A DNA stretch of 64,000 nt from Adenanthera pavonina (GCA_026686845.1 JAIVEN010000004.1:10014827-10078826); one strand, 5' to 3'; counted from the first letter of the stretch, positions 46,092 to 56,484 are shown. The notes: generated by a model not told the origin, from the sequence alone. Translations and numbers: made by a program.

Positions 46092-46210
46092 GGCGTGCAA
46101 CACAAGGACTTCCCAAAAGGTCACCTATCCTAGTACTACTCTCGCCCAAGCACGCTTGACTGCGGCGTTCTGATGGGATCCGGTGCATTAGTGCTGGTAT
46201 TATCACACCC
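46092..46210 (-). rRNA. 5S rRNA copy 10 (among the best preserved)
   Basis: TAGTACTACTCTCGCCCAAG, CACGCTTGACTGCGG and TGATGGGATCCGGTGCATTA are consensus except for the GTCAAG A-box change. Box C is hit (CCCAAAAGGTCACCTATCC) and the 5' start reads TATCACACCC. Confidence 0.87.
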
Positions 46211-46687
46211 GATAGTGGTGGTGCAATCCTCAGCTTTGTCTACTCACGAAGTCTCAAAAAACGTGCCACGAGCAGCTAGTCTTTAAATGTGCTGCTCTCA
46301 GTCTGATTGGTGAGGCTGGGAATTGGGTCAGGCTATCTTGCCGGTTCTTCCGGTCGGATCGGCTCAACCTTCCAACGAAGGGCCAATCGAAAATAACCAG
46401 AGGAAAGGGAAAGGGTCGAGAACCGGTCGAACTGGTCCGACCGGCTAAACTTGGAATAGAGACGATGCTCGTGGCCAGTATGACTGTTCCCGCAGCTGAA
46501 CCACACCGACCGGTGAAGCAGGTGAACGGGTCAAACCTTCTCTCCAGTTCGACCGGTGCATCCCCTGGCCCGCAAGTTTGTGGAAAATGGACAGAAAAAG
46601 GAACTGGTCCAGTGGGACTCTAACCTTGAACCACAGTTCCGGATTGGACACTTCTGTTCAGTTGTAAAAATGTATTGCGCAAAATGT

Positions 46688-46806
46688 GGGGTGCAACACG
46701 AGGACTTCCCAGGATGTTACCTATCCTAGTACTACTCTCGCCCAAGCACGCTTGACTGCGGAGTTCTAATGGGATCTGGTGCATTACTGCTTGTATGATG
46801 GCACCC
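46688..46806 (-). rRNA. 5S rRNA copy 11 (diverged)
   Basis: Consensus 3' end and intermediate element. Box C shows CCCAGGATGTTACCTATCC, and the 5' part GGATCTGGTGCATTACTGCT and TGATGGCACCC. Confidence 0.86.
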
Positions 46807-47283
46807 GATAGTGGAGGCGCAATCCTCAGCTTTGTGGACTCACGCAGTCTCAAAAAACATGCCACGAGCAGCTGGTCGGAAAACGTGCTGGACTCGGTCT
46901 GATCAGTGAGGTGAGGAATCAGGTCCGGCTATCTTGCCTGTTTTTCCAGTCGGACCGGCTCATCCTTCCGGCGAAGGGCCAAGTGTAAAAAATCGGAGGA
47001 GAGGGGAAAGGTCTAGAACCGGTCGCACCGGTCCGACCGGCTAAACGTGGAATCGAGACAGTGCTTATCGCCGGTGTGATTGTTCCAGCGGTCGAACTGA
47101 ACCGGCTGGTGAAGCAGGTGAATGAGTCGAACCTTCTCGCCGGTTTGACCAATGCATCCCCTGGCCTGCAAGTTTGTGGAAAATGGACAGAAAAAGGAAC
47201 TGGTCCAGTGGGACTCTAACCTTGAACCACAGTTCTGGATTGGACACTTCTGTTCAGTTGTAAAAATGTATTGCACAAAAAGT

Positions 47284-47402
47284 GGGGTGCAACACGAGGA
47301 CTTCCGTGGAGGTCACCCATTCTTGTACTACTCTCACCCAAGCACGCTTGACTGAGGAGTTCTAATGGGATCCGGTACATTAGTGCTAGTATAATCTCAC
47401 CC
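47284..47402 (-). rRNA. 5S rRNA copy 12 (diverged)
   Basis: Consensus 3' end. TTCCGTGGAGGTCACCCATT, CTCTCACCCAAGCACG, CTTGACTGAGG and a changed 5' start (TAGTATAATCTCACCC). It is followed on the plus strand by 185 bp of spacer and then the junction with a retroelement. Confidence 0.85.
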
Positions 47403-47816
47403 GATAGTAGAGGCATAATCCTCTGCTTTGTGGACTCACACAGTCTCGAAAAATGTGCCGTGAGTAGCCAATCAGGAAATGTGCTGGACTCGGTCCGATT
47501 GGTGAGGGGGGAAATCGGGTCAGCCTATCTTGCCGGTTCTTCCGGTCAAATCGGCTCAACCTTCCGGCGAAGGGCCAAGCGTAATAAAGTTTGAATTTTG
47601 ACCCCTCAAAATTCATCTGTCCTATGGTTATACACGTTAAATCCAAAGGTCATCCTCTGAACAGACGTAACCCTATTCGTCTCTTTCTCGAGTATGTTCT
47701 TATTCTCTCTTCAATATCCATTAATTATGTCCATAAATCTTCATTTTGCATCGATTAAACTTGTTTTCACACCCTATAAACCTACTCTTAGCATCTTTTT
47801 GAATTATTTCTCCATG

Positions 47817-49912
47817 AAAATGGCAAGAGTGAAAAATCCAGAGGTTGGAAAGGGAGAGTCTCGGCCAAAAAGAACGGTGAAATCCCAATATGCCTCCAAG
47901 GAAAGTGAGAAACAGAAAAGAAAAGGCGAATCCAACAAAGCAACTCCCTCCAAAAGGCAGAAAACTACTCTAAAGGATGATTCAAAGAAATCTGGACCGT
48001 CCACTCCAAAGAAAACAGAGGCTATGGTTCCTACTACTCCTGTTGCTGTTGCTTCTTCTTCCTCCTTCAGTACTGAATCTGGAGAATACGAGCTGACCAC
48101 ATTGCCATTATGGAGCAATGCTCACATTTAGGAGGAATATACGACCAAATTTGTGAGCAAGAAGGTAATAAAGCCTCACTGTGTGAATATAGAGGATTTT
48201 TTAATTTCTAACAACTTTGATGCCGGGCTTTGGATGATAAGATATAAAAGTTTGTTAAAAATATTAGAGAGATATGATGAGGAGGTAGTCAAGACTTGGT
48301 ATGCCTCTTTGAAATACAACAACAACAACAAGAAGTGGGAAGTCAATCTGAGATCGAGGACCATCTGACTAACAGATGAAACATTTAATGAGGTATTAGA
48401 TATTCCAGGGCAAGATGGCTTGAAGATTGACATTACTGCTTCTGGGCATATGGATGAGGCAGAAACTGCAGATGAAGAAGGTAGACCTTTCTTGAACTAC
48501 AAAGAGAGCACAATCCTGAATACCTTGTTCCGAAGGAAGGAGAACAGGCTACCCATAAGCTTGCTGAAGCCCACTGACCTCAGTGCTCAAGTAAGAATAC
48601 TATACTACATTGTGTCTAGGATTATCTTCAACAAAGAAGGTAGCTTCAATTTGATCACAATGGCAGAAGCACATGTGATGGCAGCAATCATGCGTGGAAA
48701 GCTTATCAACATGGGACATATCATTCTCCAACGTATGATCAAGGTTAGAGATCATAGGAAAGACTCCACACTTCCTTATGCAGCAATCATCTCCAAGATC
48801 CTTCAGTATGCCCGAATTCAACATCTTGAGAAAGGGAAAGGGAAGCCTATTGAGATCTTCAAGGAAGAAGAGCTGCAAAGGATGGGTATAGAGAAGAAAG
48901 ATGGAAGATGGATTGGAAAGGGAGTTGGAAAATCTGAAGATCTCTTCTTTGATGAAGATGCCTCCCTACAGCAAGAAGGTACCTCTGAGGCTTCTCCAAG
49001 ACCCACACCTCAGCCTTCTCAGCATGTCCCATCTCCATCTCAGCCTATTCAATCTCAAATTTTATCCACTTCCTTCTCTCGAGCCAAGCTAACAAAAATC
49101 ACTGAGTTGTATGACAGTTTATCTACACTCATACTCAGCATCAGAGATGAACAAAATGCCAAATTTGCTCATCTGCAAGATCAGATTCATCAGTTGGCTA
49201 AGAACATGAAAGTGGTTGCTGATGCATATGAAGACATTTAGAGTGTCATTCCCACCACATCAGCCTGAATTTTCTAAGCATGTTATGCCTCCAACTCCTG
49301 ATCCTCCAAGTCCTTTTGAGCTAGCCTCTCTTGTTCCTGATGATGCTACACATGATACTGAGGCTGCTAGCACATTGAGCACACCACGGTCCTCCAGCAA
49401 TGAGGCAAGTCCTGGTCCTTCCTTGGACTATGGCATGGAGGAAGAAGGTCCTCAGAAACCAAGCTCTCATGAGCCCATTCCAGAAGATGCTCAGGACTCC
49501 ATTCTTTCATCTCAAAAATCTGAGCAAGTTAACTTGAATGAAGAAAGAAGTATTGTAGCCTTTGTTGATTTGCAAGCCATTGCACATATTGCACATAATT
49601 TGTACTTATGGTTTCTTGGAGGCACGAAGGGCTCAGCTGGCTGTTACAAGGCAAGAAATTCATGAACTTCTTGAAATCTCTGATAATGAGGACACAAGTT
49701 CTGAAGTTTTTGAGTCTTTGCCAAAGCTTAATCCAGAACTGCCTTTTGTCCCTGTGCCTCTTCAAGCTATTCCAGTGTCTCAGATCCCTCCTCTTGCTGA
49801 TTTTGCACACCTTCCTGATGATGCCAAAAAGGAGGAGAAGATATCAGAGCAAACTGAAAAGTCTTCCGATAAGACATACAACAAGAAGTCCAAGAAAAGA
49901 AAAAGTGATTAG
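47817..49912 (+). pseudogene. 'Putative plant transposon protein' type ORF, broken
   Basis: It starts KMARVKNPEVGKGESRPKRT with a Lys/Ser-rich nuclear-localisation-like N-terminus (to about 48110). The core domain follows: VIKPHCVNIEDFLI, FYASL-like WYASLKYNNNNKKWEVNLRS, TDETFNEVLDIPGQ, LLKPTDLSAQVRILYYIVSR and MAEAHVMAAIMRGKLINMGH. From memory this matches the uncharacterised plant retroelement domain PF20167 (transposase_32). It has in-frame stops at 48129 (TAG), 48366 (TGA) and 49239 (TAG). The Pro/Ser/Glu-rich C-terminal part then continues in frame +1 (TPDPPSPFELASLVPDDATH) and in frame +2 (RRAQLAVTRQEIHELLEISD, ending KKSKKRKSD). So there are two frameshifts, near 49230 and 49610. The role is unknown; a gag-like packaging function is a guess. 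Confidence 0.68.
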
Positions 49913-50195
49913 AACTTACGAATGCTTGGTTCTTCTTGTAGTATTTTGTAATGTTGTTATGTTGTTTTTCTGTTACTTTGTGATATCTTGTAATGTGGCT
50001 TTTGAATGGAATGAAAATTCTTTGTTCTGAATTCTATGATTGCCATCCTTGTGTTGAAACTTTAAATGAATTAATGAATCTCTTTACTTGATCCACTATA
50101 CATGATATTTTTTGAATTATAATGCATATGTTGAGGGGGAGCTTGTTAAAGTAAATCCAAGTACTAATCCAGTTTGTAAGTTGTTTTGTCATCAT
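49913..50195 (+). other. Retroelement 3' untranslated region
   Basis: Non-coding. It contains an extra polypurine-like GAGGGGGAG at about 50134, besides the one next to the LTR. Confidence 0.5.
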
Positions 50196-50210
50196 AAAAA
50201 AGGGGGAGAA
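50196..50210 (+). promoter_or_regulatory. Polypurine tract (plus-strand primer)
   Basis: AAAAAAGGGGGAGAA directly abuts the TG of the LTR at 50211, the position where plus-strand DNA synthesis is primed in LTR retroelements. Confidence 0.85.
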
Positions 50211-51249
50211 TGTTGAATCAAGTGTTTTGATGATTCCAAGCCAACCTTCAAGAGCTTGGAGAGAAGATATCAAAGTTGTACAAAAGATCTCAAGTGAAGA
50301 AATTCAAGAAAAATTAGCACAATAATAGATATAGAATCTCTAAACAGTATTTAATTTGAGTAAAATACTTTGAATTGGTAAAAAGATGTTTTAAAACTAT
50401 GATTCTATATTAATTCATGGAATATTTGAAAAACACCGATCAACAGACGAACTGTGAAAGGTTAACATTGATCTATTGTTTTGAAAATTTGAACTTTAGC
50501 TTTGGAAATTCGAATTTTGAATTGAAAATGAACAAGTTTGAAAAGAGCCATCTCTGCCAGATAAACTTTGACTATAAAAATTCAAATTTTGAAACAAGTC
50601 AGATAAGAGTCTTCTCTAACAGACGAACTTCAGCTTCTAAAAATTTGAATTTCTAACAAAACACAATTCATGAAAAATGAAAAATTCGTTTGAGGATATG
50701 TCAAAGTTCATCTGAAAACAAAGTTTAAAAAGAGTTCCAAGATAGCCCACTGATAGATGAACTTTGATATCGAAAATTCGAATTTCAGAAACAAAGCTTA
50801 CAAGTCTGTTACAACAATTTGTTGTCATACGAATATTGGTATTTAGAAATTCGAATTTTGAACTAAGTCTGATAAGAGTTCTCTCTAACAGACGAACTTT
50901 GAATCTTGAAAATTCGAATTTTGAAAAGATGAACTATTATGCCTTATTAAGCTGCCCACTAACAGATGAATTTTGGGCACCAAAATTCAAACTTCGAAGG
51001 CACTGTAGCAATTTGAGACTACTATTCACACTTTTAAGAATAACTTTTAACTTGAAAATTCGTATGTTCCAACATAGAAAAATTTCTCAATGATGAAAAT
51101 TCAAACTTTGCTTCACAACAGACGAACTTTGAAATTTAACGTTGAAGTCTTTAGCCTTTGGTCTCTGCAAAATTTGTCTGTTGACTAACCAAAATTCGAA
51201 CTTTAGATGTCAAAAGCATTAAATGCGGTTGGTGAATGAAGAGTTTTTC

Positions 51250-51325
51250 AGAGTAACTGTTGGGTAACATCTCCAACGGATAGTTTTTCAAAGTAACCGT
51301 TGGGTAGTTTCTCCAACGGATAGAT
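51250..51325 (+). promoter_or_regulatory. MSA-like (AACGG) motif cluster in the LTR
   Basis: At 51294-51304 TAACCGTTGGG is, inverted, CCCAACGGTTA, a full match to the plant mitosis-specific activator consensus YCYAACGGYYA bound by MYB3R factors. CTCCAACGGATAG occurs twice (about 51270 and 51311) and a weaker AACTGTTGGG at 51255. The cluster lies 30-100 bp upstream of the LTR TATA box, the right place for a U3 enhancer. Activity is inferred. Confidence 0.5.
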
Positions 51326-51354
51326 TTTGTCTCTAACGTATAGTTAAAACCTAA

Positions 51355-51365
51355 ATCTATAAATA
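51355..51365 (+). promoter_or_regulatory. LTR TATA box
   Basis: ATCTATAAATATAACATCAT is conserved with the solo LTR (12926-12952). Confidence 0.65.
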
Positions 51366-51907
51366 TAACATCATTTGAAGTTGTGGGTAACAATTTTAAC
51401 ATTGTATATACTGAAACTCTATCAAATTCTCAACTTAAAGTCTTTTACTCTCATACTTCAGTCTTCTGCACTTAAACTTTCATATACACTCTAAATTAGA
51501 GAGTTCATTCTTTGTAATCAATCTTATTTTTATTTGGAAGAAAGATTTTCTTGTAAGGAAATATCACAAGACGTTTGAGAAGCACTTGGTTGGAGTGCAA
51601 AAAGAGAACGTGTAAGCTCTAAGAACAGAGCATCAAAACTGTATTGAGGCAATTGCAAGAAGCCCACTGAATTCTTGTAGGATAGTTGAAAATCTCAAGT
51701 AGTTGCTTGGGGAGTGGACGTAGGTCAAGATAGAGAAACCGAACAAGGATAAACATTTGTGTCAATCATTCTCCTTTACTGCTCTTATATTGCTATTATA
51801 TTGTACTCCTTTTTACAGTATTGTTTGTCTTTATTATACGCTTGATTTTTACAGAAAATTTTAATCGTCCCAATTTACCCCCTCTTGGGAACCTAGTTTA
51901 TCTAACA

Positions 51908-52589
51908 TTATTTGATGGATAAATTTATAATCTTTAATAATTACATATCATTATAATGTTTAAATAATATTATAATATAAAAGAAAAATATTTTGTACTG
52001 AAAATAATATTATTTTATCTTAAAAACTAAAACATGTTGTAAAAAATTTTTTTAAAAAAAAATTAAAAACAAGACCAGTTCACTACTGATTTGGCTAGTT
52101 CAAGGTCGATTCATGTCCAGTTCCTGAACCGGAGGGTTCTCACCTATGTTTGGACCAAATTTAGCACTAATTACCAGTCAATCTGATCCGGCAGTTACAA
52201 CACTAAAAAAATACAAAGATCAGCGTTATTTCCATATATCTCTCCCTATTGATGTACCTTTTGCTTTGAAGTATATATCCTTCTCAAATTAGATCACAAT
52301 ATCAAAAAAGAAGTTGCATAATTCTCAAATGCGGATTATGGCTGTGCATGATTCCGAAACACAAGAAATCAACATTGTTATGAATCTAAGCATAAAAGGA
52401 AAACATTATGTTTTAGTTCGGAATAATTCCAATCAATCTACAGTACTAATTAAAACAACTAAATATTTCGGGTTCTGCTTCATTCCAAAATGTTACGCAC
52501 ACTTCATAAAAAATAATTATGGATTCTCATATTACCTTGAATGAAAATAATGAAGCAACGTATAAGCTAGCCTCCCCATCTTTACCAAG
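51908..52589. other. AT-rich DNA, no supported gene
   Basis: A patch at 52075-52200 (GACCAGTTC, CTGAACCGGAGGGTTC, TCTGATCCGGCAGTT) resembles the GGACCGG-rich interior of hAT MITEs such as 7750-8367 but has no clean ends. A 76-residue open frame at 52314-52544 (begins MHNSQMRIMAVHDSETQEIN) matches nothing I know and is left unannotated as a gene. Confidence 0.35.
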
Positions 52590-53460
52590 GCTGTTGCGCG
52601 TTATAGGCAATTAGGGAAATCGCCTAGGGCCCCACTTACGTACCAATATTGCTGGCCCCGAAGTTAATATAATTATATATCTACTATTACCAAAAATATT
52701 TTTTTATATTATTTCTTATAATAATATATAAAAAGTAAGAGGACGAAACTACTTTTATTTTATTTATTAATACATATTAGATCAATTTGTTTTTTTTTTA
52801 TTGAGAACCAATTTGTAGAATATGAAACCAGTTTTAGTTTTTTATTTAAATCTTTAAAATTTAAAGCTTTATATGAGATCAATAAATTGAAAAAAAATGT
52901 ATTAATCTTGAAAAATTTGAAGTTTTAGTGAATTGATGATTTTTTAATTAATGTCATTAGATATTATTGTTTTTGGTATAGGGAGCTAATAATGAATTTT
53001 TTTTAATTCAATATATTTTAAAAATAAATAAAACATCATCGTGTCCACGTATGTATCTGCATTCCCCAAGGAGAGGAGGAGAAAAATCTAGTTTAAAACT
53101 TTATATGAGATCAATAAATTGAAAAAAATCTTAAAAATTTTACGTTTTAGTGAATTGATGATTTTTTTAATTATTTTCAAAATTGAAGATATTGAGATAA
53201 ATGTTAATAAAAGAAACTTCAATTAAAATATTAAACTATATAAAAAAATTAGATTATTTTCCAAATATTATAGAGTATTATTGATTATGTTTGTAATCAT
53301 TGTTGAAAGAGATTTTTTAAAATTAAAATTACTTAAATCTTATTTGTTGGAAGCAAAATGTTAGAATTACTTGATTATAAAACTTAAATAATTAAAAAAT
53401 GTTATAAAATTGATTAGTTACAATAAAGTAAGACCCAATAATCTTGCTTTAAGTATTGTA
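52590..53460. repeat. Old DNA-transposon-like remnant with a 75-bp direct repeat
   Basis: Near 52600 GGCAATTAGGGAAATCGCCT then AGGGCCCCA resembles subterminal sequence seen next to plant hAT-like elements (from memory). CTTTATATGAGATCAATAAA...TTTTAGTGAATTGATGATTT occurs at about 52867-52950 and again at 53099-53174. No transposase frame; boundaries unknown. TGTAACACCCC at 53459 could be an LTR start like the one at 10512, but nothing after it is recognisable. Confidence 0.3.
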
Positions 53461-54021
53461 ACACCCCACAAAAACATAACCCAACTCTGCCTAAGACAAG
53501 ACAAATCTGCAAAAAGCGAACTCAGCAACAAGGCAATTTTAAATATTTAATTAAAAGGTCTTTTTCTTAAGAGTGATTTTACTCCCAATATTTCAAATCC
53601 AAAAGTGAATTTGATAAATACTATCAAAACAAAATCAATTCTTTCAAAATCATTTTTTAGAAGAAAATTCCAAACAGAAATAGGGATCAACAAAATTTTA
53701 ATCAGGATCTATTTTCAAAAACACTTTTACGTTTATTAGGTTCCTTGGAAAAAAAAAATCCAAACAAGCATTTAGTTTATTAGGTTCCTTACAAAAAACA
53801 AAAAAAGGAAACCGCAATTAATGCGATGGAGGAATTACTGAGATTATGTTGACTATTTTATGTGTTATTGGGTTTTTCCAATCTTACCCAATATATGACA
53901 TTTCCAAAATTAGCTCAATATTTACATGACTAAATGAGAGAAATTGTGCAGGTTAATTCAAAGAAAAAGTTTTAGTAAATGGATTTGTTGCTATATCTAT
54001 TAATTGATTGATTTAGTACTT

Positions 54022-54245
54022 ACTCCCTCTACTACTTATTAAAAGTCATTTTTAACTATCTTTTCATTTGTATATCATTAAAATTGTTTTAAAATTGATA
54101 TGTTTTTCATTTTTAACTATAATAAATACCTCAAATTTAAATAATCTATTATTTCTTTGCCTTTTATAAATAAGAGCATTTTGAAAATAAAATGCTTAAT
54201 ATCCCAAAAATTTATAAAATGTCTTATATTTAGAGTAAAAAAAAA
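54022..54245. repeat. Possible Stowaway-like MITE
   Basis: It starts with TACTCCCTCTACTACTTATT, reminiscent of the CTCCCTCYGT terminus of Stowaway MITEs, and resembles 5250-5430. The opposite terminus is not found. Confidence 0.3.
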
Positions 54246-55560
54246 AACCTTCTAGAACATTAACAAAAAGAACATAAGGAATTAATTAAATTTTAAATTT
54301 GCAAATTATTTTTTCACACATAAAATAATATATTTCAAATATTATATTTATTACATAATCATCATTGTGTTTAAATTATTTATTAAAATGTGGCCTCAAC
54401 TTTAAATTTGTAATTGATTAAACTATCTGATAGAGCTCATAATTTAATGTTAAAATTATTGATTTAACTTTGACCTATATACAATAGAATTTAACTTAAA
54501 TGGGCAATTTCTTAATTCAGAATATGTGAGTTAATTGTTTAAAACTTATTACTAAATAAAAATTTGAATTGAAAATTAATTATTATGTTTGACCAAAATC
54601 CTAATTTCAAATTTACTAGACTATTGATTTTCGACACAAAATTATAATCAAATATATAATTTATTGTAAATTTAAATTTAATTTAAAAATATTTTAGTAA
54701 AATTCTTATTAAATATTAATTTACAAATTAATTATGCAAAAAACAGTTTACTTAAAATCATGTTTATAAGAAAATAAATGTCAATTAAAATCATCATTTT
54801 TTTAAACTAAAAATAAATCACCCAATTTATTATTAATACTATCTTGAGTCCAGTTTAATTAATTGTACAAAAACCAAATAATGTAATTTTAATCACTAAA
54901 TATGTTAAAAAAATATATTATTTTTTAATATTATCCTTATAAAATGTGTAATTATTTAGTCCTCATAGTTTACTTTTGAATACTACCCACTCGAGATTTT
55001 AGAATAAAAAAAGGAAAAATTTTCATGTCACTCCTGAATCTTTGGATCGTTATCTAAATTAATCCTCATAATTTCATATATCTTTAAAAAGAGATCTCTA
55101 AACATGCCACGTATGAAAACTCTATTAGGTTTTTAATGATGTTGGGCAGATGTGGCACATGGCACGATGCACACACTAATTATGAGGTGGGTAACAAACT
55201 GATTGGATTACGATTTGCTTCGAGTAAGACTCAGAATATTACGGTTTGCTTCAGTGATTTATCCTTCAAATGTGATCATTGATTATATATACATATATAT
55301 TCTTTTGTTGAATGTGAAAGTGGACAATCAATTGTTAGAAAATTGCTCTGTTTTTTAAAGCAAAAACAGAGAAGAATAGAGACCACCATCTTTTCTTCAC
55401 ACACCCACACACATATATATACATTTTCTTTTGGTTAGAAATCACATGGGATCCAAGACCACGATCCTTTCTTCATATACAGATAGATAGAGATATATAT
55501 ATATATATAGATTTATAATAGAAATCATAAAGGGAAAATGAGAAACAGAGCAATGTCTCG
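54246..55560. other. AT-rich DNA, no gene
   Basis: No element end or gene recognised. A (TA)n/GATA-type run is at about 55484-55512. Confidence 0.5.
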
Positions 55561-55569
55561 CAGGTTCAA

Positions 55570-56210
55570 CCATGGATGAATATTGAGTTGGGAACAGATG
55601 AAATTGAACAAAAAGCTTGTAAGGGCTAAGGGATCATTATTCATTACCTATGTAAGTACTCCAAATCCTTGTGTTGATGGCACGCACGCACCTCTTCAAC
55701 TTGATCCAAATGCTTCGCTGTACCTTCCTTCTATCTGCCTTCGAATTTTCGGAACCCGATCTCTTCCCTCCTCTATCGCTCGGACTCTCCTCCATCTTCC
55801 TCCCAATCTTTTCCTCAAGATTTTACTCTCTCTCTCTCGGCTTCCCTATATATCTCAAAATCAAAAGCTCTCTCTCTCCCTTTTATAGCTCCAGAGATCA
55901 GATCGTGAACCTTCTCCGTCCAAGGCATAGTCTTTGGTCCTTTTTGGATTACTCTTTTTTTTTTTTTTTTAAGTATTTACAAGTTTTTTTATAAATTAAA
56001 CTATGAATTTTATAAGTTGTGATTATTATAACAGATTTTTTTTTTGAAAAAGAAATCTAAACAGGCACGAAACCATCACATCTTCTGGAGAACATGGCTG
56101 CTCTTCTGTACGCTCTGCTTCTCTGATAGCGTGAACAAGTAGAGCAATTCGGACGCCATAGTCAAACTCTCGTCCTTTGTTTTCAACGTTTTCAGGTTTC
56201 GCCTCCATGA
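55570..56210. other. Pyrimidine-rich region with weak coding hints
   Basis: On the plus strand 55583-55888 is open (start MSWEQMKLNKKLVRAKGSLF) but becomes a Leu/Ser-rich by-product of a CT-rich tract. On the minus strand 56208-56026 is a 60-residue frame (MEAKPENVENKGREFDYGVR, IALLVHAIREAERTEEQPCS) with better composition. Neither matches a family I know. A long T run is at about 55953. Confidence 0.2.
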
Positions 56211-56302
56211 CTAAACAGATTTTGTACTTAATTAATCTTTTTTAAATAACAAACTTCTATTTAAATATAAAAAAAGAGCATATCTCAAAACATAATTTTG
56301 TC

Positions 56303-56480
56303 CAATTCACATGTTTTAAAAAAAATCTCATTTATAAGGAAAAATAATATATTTATAAATAATAATATTATATTTATAAATAATTAGAAAAATTTGTAAA
56401 TTATTTATAAATAAATTAATTTCATTTACAAATATATTATTTTCACTTATAAAGAAATTTTTTTTGAATTAGGTGAATTG
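56303..56480. repeat. Foldback (inverted-repeat) element, about 180 bp
   Basis: The left arm CAATTCACATGTTTTAAAAA, continuing AAAAATCTCATTTATAAGG and AATAATATATTTATAAAT, pairs with the right arm ending TTTGAATTAGGTGAATTG. The arms are about 70-80 bp with a few mismatches. This resembles a small MITE or foldback element that could form a long hairpin RNA. Flanking duplications are not obvious. Confidence 0.6.
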
Positions 56481-56484
56481 AGAT

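Larger units (their letters stand above)
40301..47587 (-). repeat. 5S rDNA tandem array, 12 copies, unit about 591 bp
   Basis: Twelve 5S-like sequences of 118-119 bp recur on the minus strand, starting on the plus strand at 40783, 41379, 41966, 42553, 43139, 43721, 44316, 44911, 45497, 46092, 46688 and 47284. Intervals are 582-596 bp in two main classes (586-587 and 595-596). The 470-bp spacer is GC-rich with many CCGGT/ACCGG motifs. After each gene, in its own sense, comes ACTTTTTGCGCAA, a T-run that fits RNA polymerase III termination. Position -1 is C and -13/-12 is GC, as usual in plants, but -28 has ACAAAG-like sequence instead of TATATA. The left end is spacer joined to retroelement at 40301; the right end breaks in spacer near 47587. 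Every copy carries private substitutions, so the array looks degenerate. The many open frames on both strands here are by-products of the repeats. Confidence 0.93.
47588..51907 (+). mobile_element. Non-autonomous LTR retroelement, 5' LTR missing
   Basis: The order is a short leader with CAGACG/ATTCATCTGTC motifs (47588-47816), one long broken ORF (47817-49912), a 3' non-coding stretch, a polypurine tract (50196-50210) and a full 3' LTR (50211-51907). There is no protease, RT or integrase, so it depended on enzymes from another element. The 5' LTR is absent because 5S spacer abuts the leader. The same LTR family left the solo LTR at 12378-14962 in opposite orientation. No target duplication can be matched (right flank TTATT). 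Confidence 0.75.
50211..51907 (+). repeat. Retroelement 3' LTR (1,697 bp)
   Basis: It runs from TGTTGAATCAAGTGTTTTGA to CTAGTTTATCTAACA, with TG...CA ends, and is preceded by the polypurine tract. It carries about ten CAGACGAA-type motifs (50440-51200), a block of AACGG motifs (51250-51325), a TATA box (51355-51365) and CCCCCTCTTGGGAACCTAG near the end. The layout is colinear with the solo LTR at 12378-14962 read on the minus strand. Confidence 0.85.

Noticed and set aside
39672..47587. A Cassandra-type retroelement (5S sequence carried in an LTR)
   Set aside because: There are twelve tandem units with long spacers and terminators and no LTR ends around each 5S. This is rDNA array structure.
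40150..47600. Dozens of 60-170 residue open frames on both strands of the 40-47 kb region with mutually similar sequences
   Set aside because: They repeat with the 591-bp 5S unit and arise from GC-rich spacer and 5S DNA. They are repeat by-products, not a protein family.
48600..49810. Minus-strand open frames opposite the retroelement ORF
   Set aside because: They are antisense shadows of the plus-strand transposase_32-type frame.
52314..52544. 76-residue plus-strand open frame
   Set aside because: Isolated, no family resemblance and no context. Not annotated as a gene, though the composition is not absurd.
55583..55994. A host gene starting near 55583
   Set aside because: The frame turns into a Leu/Ser-rich read of a CT-rich tract, and no splice-consistent continuation or family is seen.
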